A DNA stretch of 64,000 bases from positions 62,001-126,000 of the forward strand of contig NZ_MAOC01000078.1 in NCBI RefSeq assembly GCF_001884135.1. Reading direction: 5' to 3'. The stretch's first letter is position 1. Every line of letters starts with the position of its first letter. Source of the DNA: Bacillus nitratireducens (GTDB lineage: Bacteria > Bacillota > Bacilli > Bacillales > Bacillaceae_G). The notes under the pieces were generated by a model. The model ran no database searches and was not told the origin of the DNA. It saw nothing but the letters and a program-made list of their open reading frames with translations. Of the stretch, positions 52,811 to 61,149 are shown one piece after another. Both the position numbers and the translations under genes were made by a program.

Positions 52811-54343
52811 TTATACTTGCAATGCCTTCTCTCTCAAAGCTCTTCGTAACAACTTACCCGTTGTATTCTTCGGCAATTCTGTTAAAAACTCAATGCTCTT
52901 TGGCACTTTGTATTTCGCTAAATGCAGCGTGCAGTAATGCGTAAGCTCCTCTTCTGTTACGTTCGTTTGCTTCAGAACGACGTAAGCTCGCACTGCTTCT
53001 CCTAAGTTTTCATCCGGTACACCAATTACGACAACTTCAGCCACAGATTCGTGAGTATATAATACTTCTTCTACTTCACGAGGGTATACGTTATAACCAC
53101 CAACTAGGACGATATCTTTTTTGCGATCGACGATATAGAAGTAACCTTCTTCATCCATTTTCGCTAAGTCACCTGTATATAGCCAGCCGTCTTTAAGTGT
53201 CGCAGCTGTATCTTCTGGCGCATTATAGTAACCCTTCATAACGTTAGGTCCGCGAACAATTAACTCCCCAACTGCACCGACAGGTACTTCTTCCCCAAGT
53301 TCATTCACAATTTTATTTTCTACATGCCAAATATTTGTACCAATCGAACCTGGTTTACGAGGACGATCTAACGGATTAAAACAAGTAACTGGCGATGCTT
53401 CTGATAAGCCGTATCCTTCTGAAACAATCACATCAAAACGTTTTTCAAAGTTTTGCAGAAGGGCAACAGGCATTGACGCACCACCTGAAATACAGAGACG
53501 AAGCGTCTTTACATCTTCTGCGCTTGCTTCTTCAAATAAATATAAGTAATTGTACATCGTCGGCACACCAGCAAAAATCGTTGGTTCATACGTACGACAA
53601 ATACGGAATACTTCTTTCGGACTAAACCTCGGTACCATTAAAATCGTTGCCCCGTTCACAATCGGCGCATTTACTGCAACTGTTAAACAGAACACATGGA
53701 ACATCGGCAATGCCGCAACGACGCGATCATCAGCAGTATATTGTAAATATGACGCAACATCGCTTGCATTACTATATAAGTTTTTATGTGTTAACATAGC
53801 GCCTTTTGGCTTTCCAGTTGTACCTGAAGTGTATAAAATAACAGCTACATCTTCTTCATCTAGTTCAGGACCTTCGTAAGTTATATCTCCAGTTCCTATA
53901 AAACTAGTAAACGTTTTCATTTTTTCCGTTTCTGTATGAGTAAAATCTGATGAGGTTTCGCATATGATGATGTTTTCAAGTGAAGGAAGTCTTGTTGTAA
54001 GAGATTGTATAACAGGTAGAAGGACGTCGAGTACAATGATTGTTTTTACATCTCCATTTTGTAAAATATAATGTATTTCGTCTGCTGTATAAATTGGATT
54101 AATCGGAATGACAGTTGCTCCGGCTTTCATCGTTCCGTATAAACCGACTAAAAAATGTGGTGAATTTCCAACAGCTAATGCGACATTGTCCCCTTTTCCA
54201 ATGCCCATTTTTGCTAAATTGCTAGAAAACCTAGTGACCACTTTGTTTAATTGGTCATACGAGACCGACTGATCCATAAATATGTATGCCGGTTTATCCC
54301 CCTTATTTTTTGCCGTTTCAGCCAAAGATTGAACGAGATTCAC
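52811..54343 (-). CDS. lcfB: Long-chain fatty-acid-CoA ligase (LcfB/YhfL-like)
   Basis: 510 residues of the adenylate-forming superfamily: P-loop YTSGTTGKPKGAM, AMP-binding GYGLSEASP, YTGDLAKMDEEGYFYIVDRK with the hinge aspartate region, and the catalytic Lys in PKNTTGKLLRRAL. It activates long-chain fatty acids to acyl-CoA for beta-oxidation. It corresponds by synteny to B. subtilis lcfB (yhfL), near lplJ, yhfI and yhfH. TGGGA precedes the GTG/ATG start region; the start at 54343 is a GTG. Confidence 0.9.
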   Translation of the reverse strand: MNLVQSLAETAKNKGDKPAYIFMDQSVSYDQLNKVVTRFSSNLAKMGIGKGDNVALAVGNSPHFLVGLYGTMKAGATVIPINPIYTADEIHYILQNGDVKTIIVLDVLLPVIQSLTTRLPSLENIIICETSSDFTHTETEKMKTFTSFIGTGDITYEGPELDEEDVAVILYTSGTTGKPKGAMLTHKNLYSNASDVASYLQYTADDRVVAALPMFHVFCLTVAVNAPIVNGATILMVPRFSPKEVFRICRTYEPTIFAGVPTMYNYLYLFEEASAEDVKTLRLCISGGASMPVALLQNFEKRFDVIVSEGYGLSEASPVTCFNPLDRPRKPGSIGTNIWHVENKIVNELGEEVPVGAVGELIVRGPNVMKGYYNAPEDTAATLKDGWLYTGDLAKMDEEGYFYIVDRKKDIVLVGGYNVYPREVEEVLYTHESVAEVVVIGVPDENLGEAVRAYVVLKQTNVTEEELTHYCTLHLAKYKVPKSIEFLTELPKNTTGKLLRRALREKALQV

Positions 54344-54507
54344 ACAAATCCCACCTTTATAAAATTTAGAATATTTAAAAATTCTAAATTAATTATATTA
54401 AAAGAAAATTAAAGTGGCAAGTGATATTCCATTAACTGCATATACACGGAGCATCTTCTGTTGAATTTATTTGGGAGGATAAGGGAATTCCACTTACCAG
54501 CAAATTA

Positions 54508-54933
54508 TTAAACGAGGACAGAAATCATTTTAGGATAATATGCGCTCATCTTTTCACTAAGTTTTTTTAGTTCCTCTTTATTCAAGCTCGTATGCTCCCC
54601 ATACAAGTTGATTGCCTCCGCTCCGTTTTCATGAAAGAACAATGTAACATACAATGTCGGTAACCCGCCATTGCCCTCATCTATTGACAAGACAAGATCT
54701 GGTGTTTTATTCACAGTACTAAACGTTTCATTCCTTTTCCATTTCTTATTTTGAAACATAGTTTGTATATCATCTATCTTTCGTTTGTTATCTGTATGCG
54801 TAAAATATATGACATTATCCTTCGCAGGCTTTCCAATCGATAAAAGTGTGCGACTTGAGGACGTTTCATCGTTACAAGCTGTCATTCCGATGACGAAGCT
54901 GAGCAATAATACAACGCACATTACTCTTTTCAT
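54508..54933 (-). CDS. Small lipoprotein, possibly YhfM-like
   Basis: 141 residues with a lipobox (MKRVMCVVLLLSFVIGMTAC, lipidated Cys20) and an alpha/beta mature domain (SIGKPAKDNVIYFTHTDNKR, TFSTVNKTPDLVLSIDEG, LPTLYVTLFFHENGAEAINL). AAAGGAGG precedes ATG 54933. In B. subtilis a lipoprotein gene, yhfM, lies next to lcfB; correspondence is suggested by position only. Confidence 0.75.
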   Translation of the reverse strand: MKRVMCVVLLLSFVIGMTACNDETSSSRTLLSIGKPAKDNVIYFTHTDNKRKIDDIQTMFQNKKWKRNETFSTVNKTPDLVLSIDEGNGGLPTLYVTLFFHENGAEAINLYGEHTSLNKEELKKLSEKMSAYYPKMISVLV

Positions 54934-55070
54934 TTCGATTCGCCTCCTTTTGAATATATATATTCCTTTACGAGGGGCAAATGTCCTGTGATTTTATGGT
55001 GAATGAAATTATATAAGCGATTTTTAAAATATATCGACTTACCGATAAAACGTGACAATCTACGCAAAAA

Positions 55071-55096
55071 AGAGGCTGCCCGTTACGGCAGCCTCC
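55071..55096 (-). terminator. Terminator of the lplJ operon
   Basis: AGAGGCTGCC and GGCAGCCTCC pair across a 6-nt loop; on the minus strand TTTTTTG follows. It lies eight bases from the lplJ stop. Confidence 0.88.
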
Positions 55097-55103
55097 CTCA
55101 TTT

Positions 55104-56093
55104 TTAGAAGAATAAATGTAAGAAATCTTCTGTTGTAATATTACCAAAGTAGCGCGCGATATCTACACCTTCTAAAGCTACAGTGAATGCATCTTTATCA
55201 AATTGTACGCCTGTTAGACGCTCTTCAATGTCATGAACATCTAGTGATCCGAAGAAGTCACCGTAAATTTTACATTCTGTTACTGTTCCTTTTTTCACTT
55301 CAAGACGAACGTCAACTTGTCCAACTGGGAAGCGGTGTGAATGTTGTAAGTTGAACTTCGGAGATTTTCCGTAGTTCCAGTCCCAATTTTGGTAGCGCTC
55401 TTCAGAAAGTTTATGGATTTCTTTCCAATCATTTTCTGTTAATTCGTACGTTGGAATTTCTGTCTCACCTTCGAAAATTGTTTCTAGAAGAAGTTGTCTA
55501 AACTCTTCTGTCGTCATTTTTTCGTTTAAGAACTCTGTAATGTTCGCAACGCGACTACGGATTGATTTAATGCCTTTTGATTGAATCTTATCCATTTTCA
55601 CTTTTAGTGCTGATACAACGTGATCGATTTCAGAATCAAATAGTAACGTACCGTGACTGAACATACGACCTTTCGTTGAGAACTGCGCGTTACCTGAAAT
55701 TTTTCTACCTTCAGCTAAAATGTCGTTACGACCACTTAGCTCTGCATTTACGCCTAATTTACCAAGCGCTTTCGTTACAGGCTCTGTGAACTTTTTGAAG
55801 TTGCTAAAACTGTCTCCGTCATCTTTCGTAATAAAGCTGAAGTTTAAGTTTCCTAAATCATGATATACTGCGCCTCCGCCTGATAGACGACGAACGACAT
55901 GAATTCCTTGTTCTTTTACGTAATCTGCATTAATTTCTTCTACTGTGTTTTGGTTTTTACCAATGATAATCGAAGGTTTGTTAATGTAGAACAGTAAATA
56001 TGTTTCGTTAATATCTAAATTCTTCACACAATATTCTTCAATTGCTAAGTTTATTCTAGGATCTGTAATCCCTTTATTATCAATAAATAACAT
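55104..56093 (-). CDS. lplJ: Lipoate-protein ligase
   Basis: 329 residues with the lipoyl-ligase signatures RRLSGGGAVYHDLGNLNFSF, SGRNDILAEGRKISGNAQ and SHGTLLFDS, plus the C-terminal accessory domain (VDVRLEVKKGTVTECKIYGD) of LplA/LplJ. It attaches scavenged lipoate to the E2 and GcvH lipoyl domains. Nine bases after the upstream yhfI-like gene; the pair is one operon, as in B. subtilis. Confidence 0.93.
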   Translation of the reverse strand: MLFIDNKGITDPRINLAIEEYCVKNLDINETYLLFYINKPSIIIGKNQNTVEEINADYVKEQGIHVVRRLSGGGAVYHDLGNLNFSFITKDDGDSFSNFKKFTEPVTKALGKLGVNAELSGRNDILAEGRKISGNAQFSTKGRMFSHGTLLFDSEIDHVVSALKVKMDKIQSKGIKSIRSRVANITEFLNEKMTTEEFRQLLLETIFEGETEIPTYELTENDWKEIHKLSEERYQNWDWNYGKSPKFNLQHSHRFPVGQVDVRLEVKKGTVTECKIYGDFFGSLDVHDIEERLTGVQFDKDAFTVALEGVDIARYFGNITTEDFLHLFF

Positions 56094-56102
56094 CGTATCA
56101 CC

Positions 56103-56837
56103 TCATGAATTCCATACGTAGCCACTATGCGCTAGCGTAATATGGCCACTGAAAATTTGTTTTGCTTCTGTTACTAAATCAGATGGGTTTCCTGTATGCG
56201 GTAAGTGCGTTAATAAAAGTTCTTTTACATTTGCATCTTTCGCAATACTTGCCACTTCTGTACTATTCATATGCCCTGCTTTTGCAGCCTCTTGATGTGC
56301 ATACATATTACACTCACAAATGAAAAGATCAGCATCTTTTGTGAATGGAATAAATTCAGGAATATAACTGGAATCAGCGCTATATACTACAGCGTCATCA
56401 CCCGCTGTAATGCGCATCGCAAAGCATGTAACAGGATGAACAGTTTTTAAGAATGAAATGGAGAACGGTCCAACTTGAAGTGTTTCTTCTGGATTGTACG
56501 CGATTCCTTTCGTATGCGGTGCATGCGTTAAAGAATGGAATCCATTCTCATCAAACGAATGACCGTATATTGGTAACTCCGGTAGTTGTCCCTTTGCCCC
56601 GCTCATAATTAATCTCGCATATTGCAATACCCCAATGTCTGCAACATGATCGTGATGATAGTGCGACAGTACAACTGCATCTATATCAGATGGTGTTATA
56701 TATTTTTGAAGCTGTGCTAGTACACCACTGCCACAGTCTACAAGTAAACGAAAACCATCGTGTTCAAACAAATACCCCGACGTTGCTTCTCCCGCTTCTG
56801 GAAAGCCGCCCCAAAAGCCAACAACAGTCATTTTCAT
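56103..56837 (-). CDS. yhfI: MBL-fold hydrolase (YhfI-like)
   Basis: 244 residues with the metallo-beta-lactamase motif HYHHDHVAD (about 59-67), DSSYIPEF (metal bridging Asp region), HMNSTEVASIA and the terminal LTLAHSGYVW. It resembles the tRNase Z/phosphodiesterase-like MBL group; the substrate is unknown. Located directly before lplJ as yhfI is in B. subtilis. Confidence 0.88.
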   Translation of the reverse strand: MKMTVVGFWGGFPEAGEATSGYLFEHDGFRLLVDCGSGVLAQLQKYITPSDIDAVVLSHYHHDHVADIGVLQYARLIMSGAKGQLPELPIYGHSFDENGFHSLTHAPHTKGIAYNPEETLQVGPFSISFLKTVHPVTCFAMRITAGDDAVVYSADSSYIPEFIPFTKDADLFICECNMYAHQEAAKAGHMNSTEVASIAKDANVKELLLTHLPHTGNPSDLVTEAKQIFSGHITLAHSGYVWNS

Positions 56838-56957
56838 ATGTATCCATCCTTTCTAAAACCGAGTAGGAATGCATGTTTTACGTACATCCTACATTGTTAA
56901 CTATAATCCATTTCCTAAACTTTTTCATTAATTTTCAATTTTGTTATAAAACAGTTG

Positions 56958-56986
56958 TTGACTTTTGTTTTTTGTACTAATACAAT
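56958..56986 (+). promoter_or_regulatory. SigA promoter of the yhfH-like gene
   Basis: TTGACT (56958-56963), a 17-base spacer and TACAAT (56981-56986), about 30 bases before the start codon. Confidence 0.75.
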
Positions 56987-57017
56987 GATAGTAAGAAATG
57001 GAAATGGAGGGATTGAC

Positions 57018-57146
57018 ATGATCGATCAACCAATGGAGTTTTTCAGAAATTTACCGACGAAAACTTGTGCGCACTGCGGGAAAGAAATTGATGAGCAGCA
57101 CGAAGCATACCATAACAAATGTGACGATTGCGTTCACGAAGAATAG
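57018..57146 (+). CDS. yhfH: YhfH-family small zinc-binding protein
   Basis: 42 residues (MIDQPMEFFRNLPTKTCAHC...) with two CxxC pairs, CAHC and CDDC, and a central His-rich helix (EQHEAYHNKCDDC), so a small zinc knuckle. ATG 57018 is chosen after GGAGGG; the longer frame from 56955 starts inside the promoter. Divergent from yhfI as in B. subtilis. The function is unknown. Confidence 0.8.
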   Translation: MIDQPMEFFRNLPTKTCAHCGKEIDEQHEAYHNKCDDCVHEE

Positions 57147-57167
57147 TAGTTTGTGAACATAAAAAAA

Positions 57168-57190
57168 CCTAGCAGACATAGTCTACTAGG
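57168..57190. terminator. Bidirectional terminator between the yhfH-like and LacI genes
   Basis: CCTAGCAGAC and GTCTACTAGG pair (one mismatch) across ATA; A-run upstream serves the minus strand. Confidence 0.8.
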
Positions 57191-58199
57191 CTAATAACAT
57201 CGTATCCTTCATCGTTGAACCTTTCACCAAGAGCTCCAGTTCAAACTCATACAATTCTTTTTGTCGATAATTTTTCGTATGGATTTTATCCATCATCAGA
57301 TCGACAACTTTTCGGGCCATCTCATCGATTGGCTGTTCAATTGTCGTAATACCTGGTTCTGTAATTTGTGATAAAATTTGATTATCAAAACCGATAACAG
57401 CGAGATCCTCTGGGATACTCCAATTATGACGTTTCGCCTCTGAGATAATTCCAGCTGCAACCTCGTCGCCTCCTGCCAAAATCGCGGTAGGATTTTTTTT
57501 GTCCTTTAATACTTCATGGAATATTCGTTTTCCATCGTCCCAAGAGAAAGCGTTTTCAAGAAAGTCGATCGCTTCTACTTCTCTACTCTTTTCAGTGATA
57601 GCGCGTAAAAAGCCCATTTTTCGCTGTTGGCTAACTACTTTTGTTTCGTTACCACGGCAAAAAATAAGATTACGATAGCCTTGTTCTAACACATGATTAG
57701 CAGCTATGTATGCACCTTGCGCATGATCAAACTTCACTGTCGGAACATTTGCTTCCTCAATATATTCATTACATAACACGATTGGACCGTGTTGTAAGTA
57801 TGGCTCTACATCTTCCCACGGATTTTCTAGTGAACATAGAATAATCCCATCTACTTGTTTCGTAGATAATAACTGTAAATACTCCATCTCTTTTTCCGGT
57901 AAATATCTTGTTTGACAAATAATCAGTTTATATTTATGTTCAGAAGCAGCAATCTCGATTGCTTCAATAAATCTACTGAAGAAAGGATTTGTAATCCTTG
58001 GAACTAGCACCGCAATTGTTTCCGTTTTTTGTTTACGAAGCCTTCTCGCCGCAGAATTAGGAACGAAGCCTAAATGCTTCATCGCTAATTGAACCCTTTT
58101 TTTCTTCTCATCTGAAACATATGGATGATTATTAATCACCCTAGAAACCGTTGTCCTTGATAACCCCGCTAATTTCGCCACGTCCTCGATAGTCGACAC
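57186..58199 (-). CDS. LacI/GalR-family transcriptional regulator
   Basis: 337 residues from GTG 58199 (AAAGGGGG upstream). The HTH is STIEDVAKLAGLSRTTVSRV with the hinge helix VPNSAARRLRKQ; a periplasmic-binding-like effector domain fills 60-330. The longer frame to 58268 crosses the operator and is rejected. A GAAAACGTTTTC palindrome 20 bases upstream suggests autoregulation. Neighbours give no hint of the sugar ligand; the protein resembles the DegA group. Confidence 0.88.
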   Translation of the reverse strand: MSTIEDVAKLAGLSRTTVSRVINNHPYVSDEKKKRVQLAMKHLGFVPNSAARRLRKQKTETIAVLVPRITNPFFSRFIEAIEIAASEHKYKLIICQTRYLPEKEMEYLQLLSTKQVDGIILCSLENPWEDVEPYLQHGPIVLCNEYIEEANVPTVKFDHAQGAYIAANHVLEQGYRNLIFCRGNETKVVSQQRKMGFLRAITEKSREVEAIDFLENAFSWDDGKRIFHEVLKDKKNPTAILAGGDEVAAGIISEAKRHNWSIPEDLAVIGFDNQILSQITEPGITTIEQPIDEMARKVVDLMMDKIHTKNYRQKELYEFELELLVKGSTMKDTMLLA

Positions 58200-58219
58200 G
58201 AAATTTTCCCCCTTTGCAT

Positions 58220-58231
58220 GAAAACGTTTTC
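58220..58231. promoter_or_regulatory. LacI-type operator upstream of its own gene
   Basis: GAAAACGTTTTC is a perfect 12-bp palindrome with the central CG of LacI/GalR (and cre) operators, placed 21 bases before the start codon. Confidence 0.7.
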
Positions 58232-58424
58232 TTATCCTGATTATATAGTATATTATTGGAAACTGCAATATGGGTTCTTATGATTTTACTATATTAATAT
58301 TATACATAGGGAAAAGTCTGTTAATGGGGAGGAATTATATAATACTTTTTTAATTTTACAGTATGCATATAAAAAAAGATGTACATACCATAACGCATAT
58401 ACACCTTCTTAATTAATAGGAATT

Positions 58425-58934
58425 CTATTCAATATAAAAGCCCATCAATACGTCGTCTCCATATGATCCATCTTCATATTTAATTTGCTTTCTTTGTCTC
58501 CCTTCTTCTACAAATCCCATACGTTTATACACTTTAATCGCCCGATTATTAATAGAAACTACGCCTAAGCAAATTTTCTCTAAACCTCTCTGCCCTTTAG
58601 CCCAACGAATAAGAAATTCAATTAGTTTCGTACCAATTCCTTGATTACAATACGCCTCCCTAATCCCCATTCCCATTGTGCCTGCATGTCGTAACCGTTC
58701 TAGTTCATATCGATTGAAAAGTAAAAAGCCAACCACCTTACTATCTACTTCATACACGATGTAAAGATTACCTTTCTCATTGCTTTTCCGTATCTTTTCT
58801 CTTTCTGCGTCAATATCATTTGGTAATTTATTTGGAGATACTATAAAAAATTTTGTAGTAGTTTCCGATAATATAATTTCTTTTCTAATATCCATAATTG
58901 ATTCCGCATCAACCTCTTTTGCTAATCGTATCAC
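58425..58934 (-). CDS. GNAT-family N-acetyltransferase
   Basis: 169 residues with the acetyl-CoA loop MGIREAYCNQGIGTKLIEFL (R/Q-x-x-G-x-G/A type), the YxVxxxVVGFLLFNRYE strand pair and GVVSINNRAIKVYKRMGFVE with the catalytic/structural Asn-Tyr segment. It is a family member close to ribosomal-protein or small-molecule acetyltransferases. ATG 58934 follows AGAGGTG. The substrate is unknown. Confidence 0.88.
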   Translation of the reverse strand: MIRLAKEVDAESIMDIRKEIILSETTTKFFIVSPNKLPNDIDAEREKIRKSNEKGNLYIVYEVDSKVVGFLLFNRYELERLRHAGTMGMGIREAYCNQGIGTKLIEFLIRWAKGQRGLEKICLGVVSINNRAIKVYKRMGFVEEGRQRKQIKYEDGSYGDDVLMGFYIE

Positions 58935-58985
58935 CGAATCACCTCTTACCTTTTTCTTAAAAAAATAATACTAAGAACCTCTAAA

Positions 58986-59017
58986 ATGCTCAATATGCAA
59001 TATTGCATATTGAGCAT
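58986..59017. repeat. 32-bp perfect palindrome
   Basis: ATGCTCAATATGCAAT followed by its exact reverse complement, with no loop, then CTTTTCACTTTTG. It lies 52 bases from the divergent acetyltransferase start and 53 from the PH-domain gene. It could be a terminator, a binding site or a cruciform. Confidence 0.7.
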
Positions 59018-59069
59018 CTTTTCACTTTTGATACAATATCCTTACATCTATATAAAAGGAATGTATACA

Positions 59070-59423
59070 ATGAATCCAATTTTAACAGCTGCAAAACAAA
59101 TACTACATAAAGAAGAAAAGATTTTATCTACTTTAAAATGCTCACTTACTGACTATATAAATACGCATAAGGTCCCATATCCAGGCATGCTACTTGCTAC
59201 TAATAGAAGACTTCTCTTTTTTAGCCAATATAAAAATATATTAATTGCCGAATTTGAATATAAAAAAATTGTATCTATAGAAACGAAGAGAAGAATTTTT
59301 GATAAAAAAATAATATTTTATTATGAAGATGAATATATAACGGTAGGATACATGACAAGTTCAAATATTGAAGAGTTCATAGACTTACTACAGAGAAAAT
59401 GCAAAACTAGCACGGACTCATAA
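59070..59423 (+). CDS. Bacterial PH-domain protein (YokE-like)
   Basis: 117 residues from ATG 59070 (AAAGGA nine bases upstream). A short N-terminal helix (MNPILTAAKQILHKEEKILS) leads into a PH-like beta sandwich with PGMLLATNRRLLFFSQYKNI and IVSIETKRRIFDKKIIFYYE, then a C-terminal helix (NIEEFIDLLQRK). The xxLLATNRRLLFF pattern is the hallmark of bPH domains. The role is unknown. The longer frame from 58986 starts inside the palindrome. Confidence 0.7.
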   Translation: MNPILTAAKQILHKEEKILSTLKCSLTDYINTHKVPYPGMLLATNRRLLFFSQYKNILIAEFEYKKIVSIETKRRIFDKKIIFYYEDEYITVGYMTSSNIEEFIDLLQRKCKTSTDS

Positions 59424-59447
59424 TCAGTGGGGCTCTCCCCGCTGATT
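59422..59447. terminator. bcr-like core hairpin between convergent genes
   Basis: AATCAGTGGGG and CCCCGCTGATT (one G-T pair) with a CTCT loop; same core as the bcr-like copies at 15077 and 51218. Confidence 0.7.
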
Positions 59448-59449
59448 CG

Positions 59450-59755
59450 TTATTTTAACTCCTCCCACTTCGTCCATATTTCTCTCCCGTTTATTTTGTA
59501 CATATTACCGTCTCGATTCATAAACCCATGCACGATAAATTCTCGTCTAATCGTACAAAAATCATCATGATATTGTTTTATGAATGTATTAATTTCTTTT
59601 TCCGTATACTGATTTTCAGCATTTAATTTGCTAACTAAATGCTCTAACAATACTAGTTTTTTCTTCTTTTGACCTGGAATCGATTTTAGACGATCCTCCT
59701 TATCGAAAAAGTTACGAATGGTCGTATCTCTGAATTTCATTTCACTTTCGATCAT
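59450..59755 (-). CDS. DUF2087 family protein
   Basis: 101 residues from ATG 59755 (GGAGG upstream). A winged-helix-like fold with RLKSIPGQKKKKLVLLEHLV, YTEKEINTFIKQYHDDFCTI and RREFIVHGFMNRDGNMY, which matches the DUF2087 signature (IPxxxKKxxxLLxxL, FHDDxCxIRRxLVxxGxLxR). Members are often fused to or paired with regulators and probably bind DNA. It stands alone here. Confidence 0.8.
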   Translation of the reverse strand: MIESEMKFRDTTIRNFFDKEDRLKSIPGQKKKKLVLLEHLVSKLNAENQYTEKEINTFIKQYHDDFCTIRREFIVHGFMNRDGNMYKINGREIWTKWEELK

Positions 59756-59791
59756 TTTATTGTCCTCCATCAGTTTTTGTGTAATAAAACT

Positions 59792-60007
59792 TTATTGTTT
59801 GTCCTTACTATTCTTCTTCATTCTTTTACTTACAACATCCATAAAGTAATACCCACTAATTAGCACATAGTAAACTACAAGTATTCCTAGTGCATCTTTC
59901 ATATTTGTATATTTTTCTTTATGAAACAAGATAGGTGAAAGGGCGTAAACAAGAAAGATGATTAGCGGATTTACGATAAAATAATAGGTAAGATTTCCTT
60001 TCATCAT
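59792..60007 (-). CDS. Small two-TM membrane protein
   Basis: 71 residues: MMKGNLTYYFIVNPLIIFLV (TM1), a loop with ILFHKEKYTNMKDA, then TM2 (LGILVVYYVLISGYYFMDVV) and a basic tail. GAGGAGC lies a few bases before the tandem ATGs. It is in the same direction as the DUF2087 gene, 36 bases upstream of it, so possibly co-transcribed. No family is recognised. Confidence 0.55.
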   Translation of the reverse strand: MMKGNLTYYFIVNPLIIFLVYALSPILFHKEKYTNMKDALGILVVYYVLISGYYFMDVVSKRMKKNSKDKQ

Positions 60008-60352
60008 ATCAGCTCCTCTATTCTAGTTTTCTCTGTAAATTGTTGTAATTCCTTTTCTTTTGTTTAGACTGCAATTAGAAATTAAAAGCAAGAACTCCAA
60101 GGACAAATTGATTGAGCCTCTGGAATAGCCGAATTAATAAAGAAAATAAAAAATCTATTTTCTAAAACATTGTTGTTATTGCAAAGAGCTTTTGTATTAT
60201 AGATGTATAGTAAAAAATTTATAGGAGTATAAGTAAATAGAATACGAAATTGTGGATAAAGGAAAAAATTCAAAGAAACATTCGTTGCCATTTATGAAGG
60301 AAGATGTTCAAATTTCGAGTTAATTTTAAATATAATGAATGGAGAATACATA
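60008..60352. other. Gap with a possible toxin-gene tail
   Basis: A plus-strand frame open from 60237 to TAA 60321-60323 reads IEYEIVDKGKNSKKHSLPFM then KEDVQISS, with no start codon or ribosome-binding site; it ends 29 bases before the SMI1/HEAT-like gene. It may be the last residues of a lost toxin. The minus-strand frame across 60082-60291 looks random. Confidence 0.3.
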
Positions 60353-61066
60353 ATGGACAATTTATTTAATCAAATTGCAACTTTTTTAAACATATCATTA
60401 TCTCAAGAAATAACGAATGCTTTCAAAGATCCAATCTATTTGAAGCACAAGAATGATTTTTCAATACGTTTATTATCCTTTGAAGAAGCCACAGAAGTGT
60501 ATGTAGACCTACATGAAAATGTTAATATTTCAGAAGTTTTCCCATTATGGACAGATGATAATTCCAATTATATAGCTGTTTACATGTTAGGACCACTAAC
60601 AGGCAAAGTTTGTTTTATAGACCATGAGGAAATAGATTTGTCCCCAGTATATCCTAGTGTACAAACGTTAATAAACACTCTATTAGAAAGTCCTGAAATC
60701 GATTGGTATGAACTTCCAAAATATTATCCTTGTTCCAAAGAAAATGCGGATGAACGACAACAAGATGTACACACCATTAAAGAATTGAAGAACCTTCTTA
60801 AACAACCTGAATTAACTGAAGAAAAACGAGCTCATTATTTATTTTCAATTATGGCTTTAACTCCTTATACACACTTACATGAAATAATTCCCTTCTTGGA
60901 AGAATCGGATATGTGGGTACAAGAGAGAGCCGCTGAAATTCTAGGCTTCCATAGATATGTGCCAGCTAGAGAGAAACTAAATTGGGTTAAAGAACACGGG
61001 CAATATAACGGGAAAATGGCAGCTGAATTAGCATTAAAAAGAATAGAAATGGAATTAAAGAACTAA
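60353..61066 (+). CDS. SMI1/KNR4-like plus HEAT-repeat protein, orphan candidate immunity gene
   Basis: 237 residues from ATG 60353 (TGGAG upstream). Residues 1-130 have a pattern of strands and helices with PLWTDDNSNYIAVYMLGPLT as in SMI1/KNR4-type SUKH domains, followed by HEAT-like helices (AHYLFSIMALTPYTHLHEII, WVQERAAEILGFHRYVPARE). SUKH proteins are a main class of polymorphic-toxin immunity proteins. Cytosolic, with no signal. No toxin is next to it except a possible tail just upstream. The SUKH assignment is tentative. Confidence 0.55.
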   Translation: MDNLFNQIATFLNISLSQEITNAFKDPIYLKHKNDFSIRLLSFEEATEVYVDLHENVNISEVFPLWTDDNSNYIAVYMLGPLTGKVCFIDHEEIDLSPVYPSVQTLINTLLESPEIDWYELPKYYPCSKENADERQQDVHTIKELKNLLKQPELTEEKRAHYLFSIMALTPYTHLHEIIPFLEESDMWVQERAAEILGFHRYVPAREKLNWVKEHGQYNGKMAAELALKRIEMELKN

Positions 61067-61120
61067 AATAAAAAAAACACTAACATAGTAGACTGACCTA
61101 TACAAACGATAAGTTAAAAT

Positions 61121-61146
61121 AAAAAAGCACCAAAAAGGTGCTTTTT
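61121..61146. terminator. Terminator between the SUKH-like gene and the yhgE-like gene
   Basis: AAAAAAGCACC and GGTGCTTTTT pair across a 5-nt A-loop; usable in both directions between convergent genes. Confidence 0.85.
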
Positions 61147-61149
61147 CCC

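Noticed and set aside
60082-60291. 69-codon minus-strand frame
   Set aside because: No ribosome-binding site, low-complexity residue pattern, no coherent domain.
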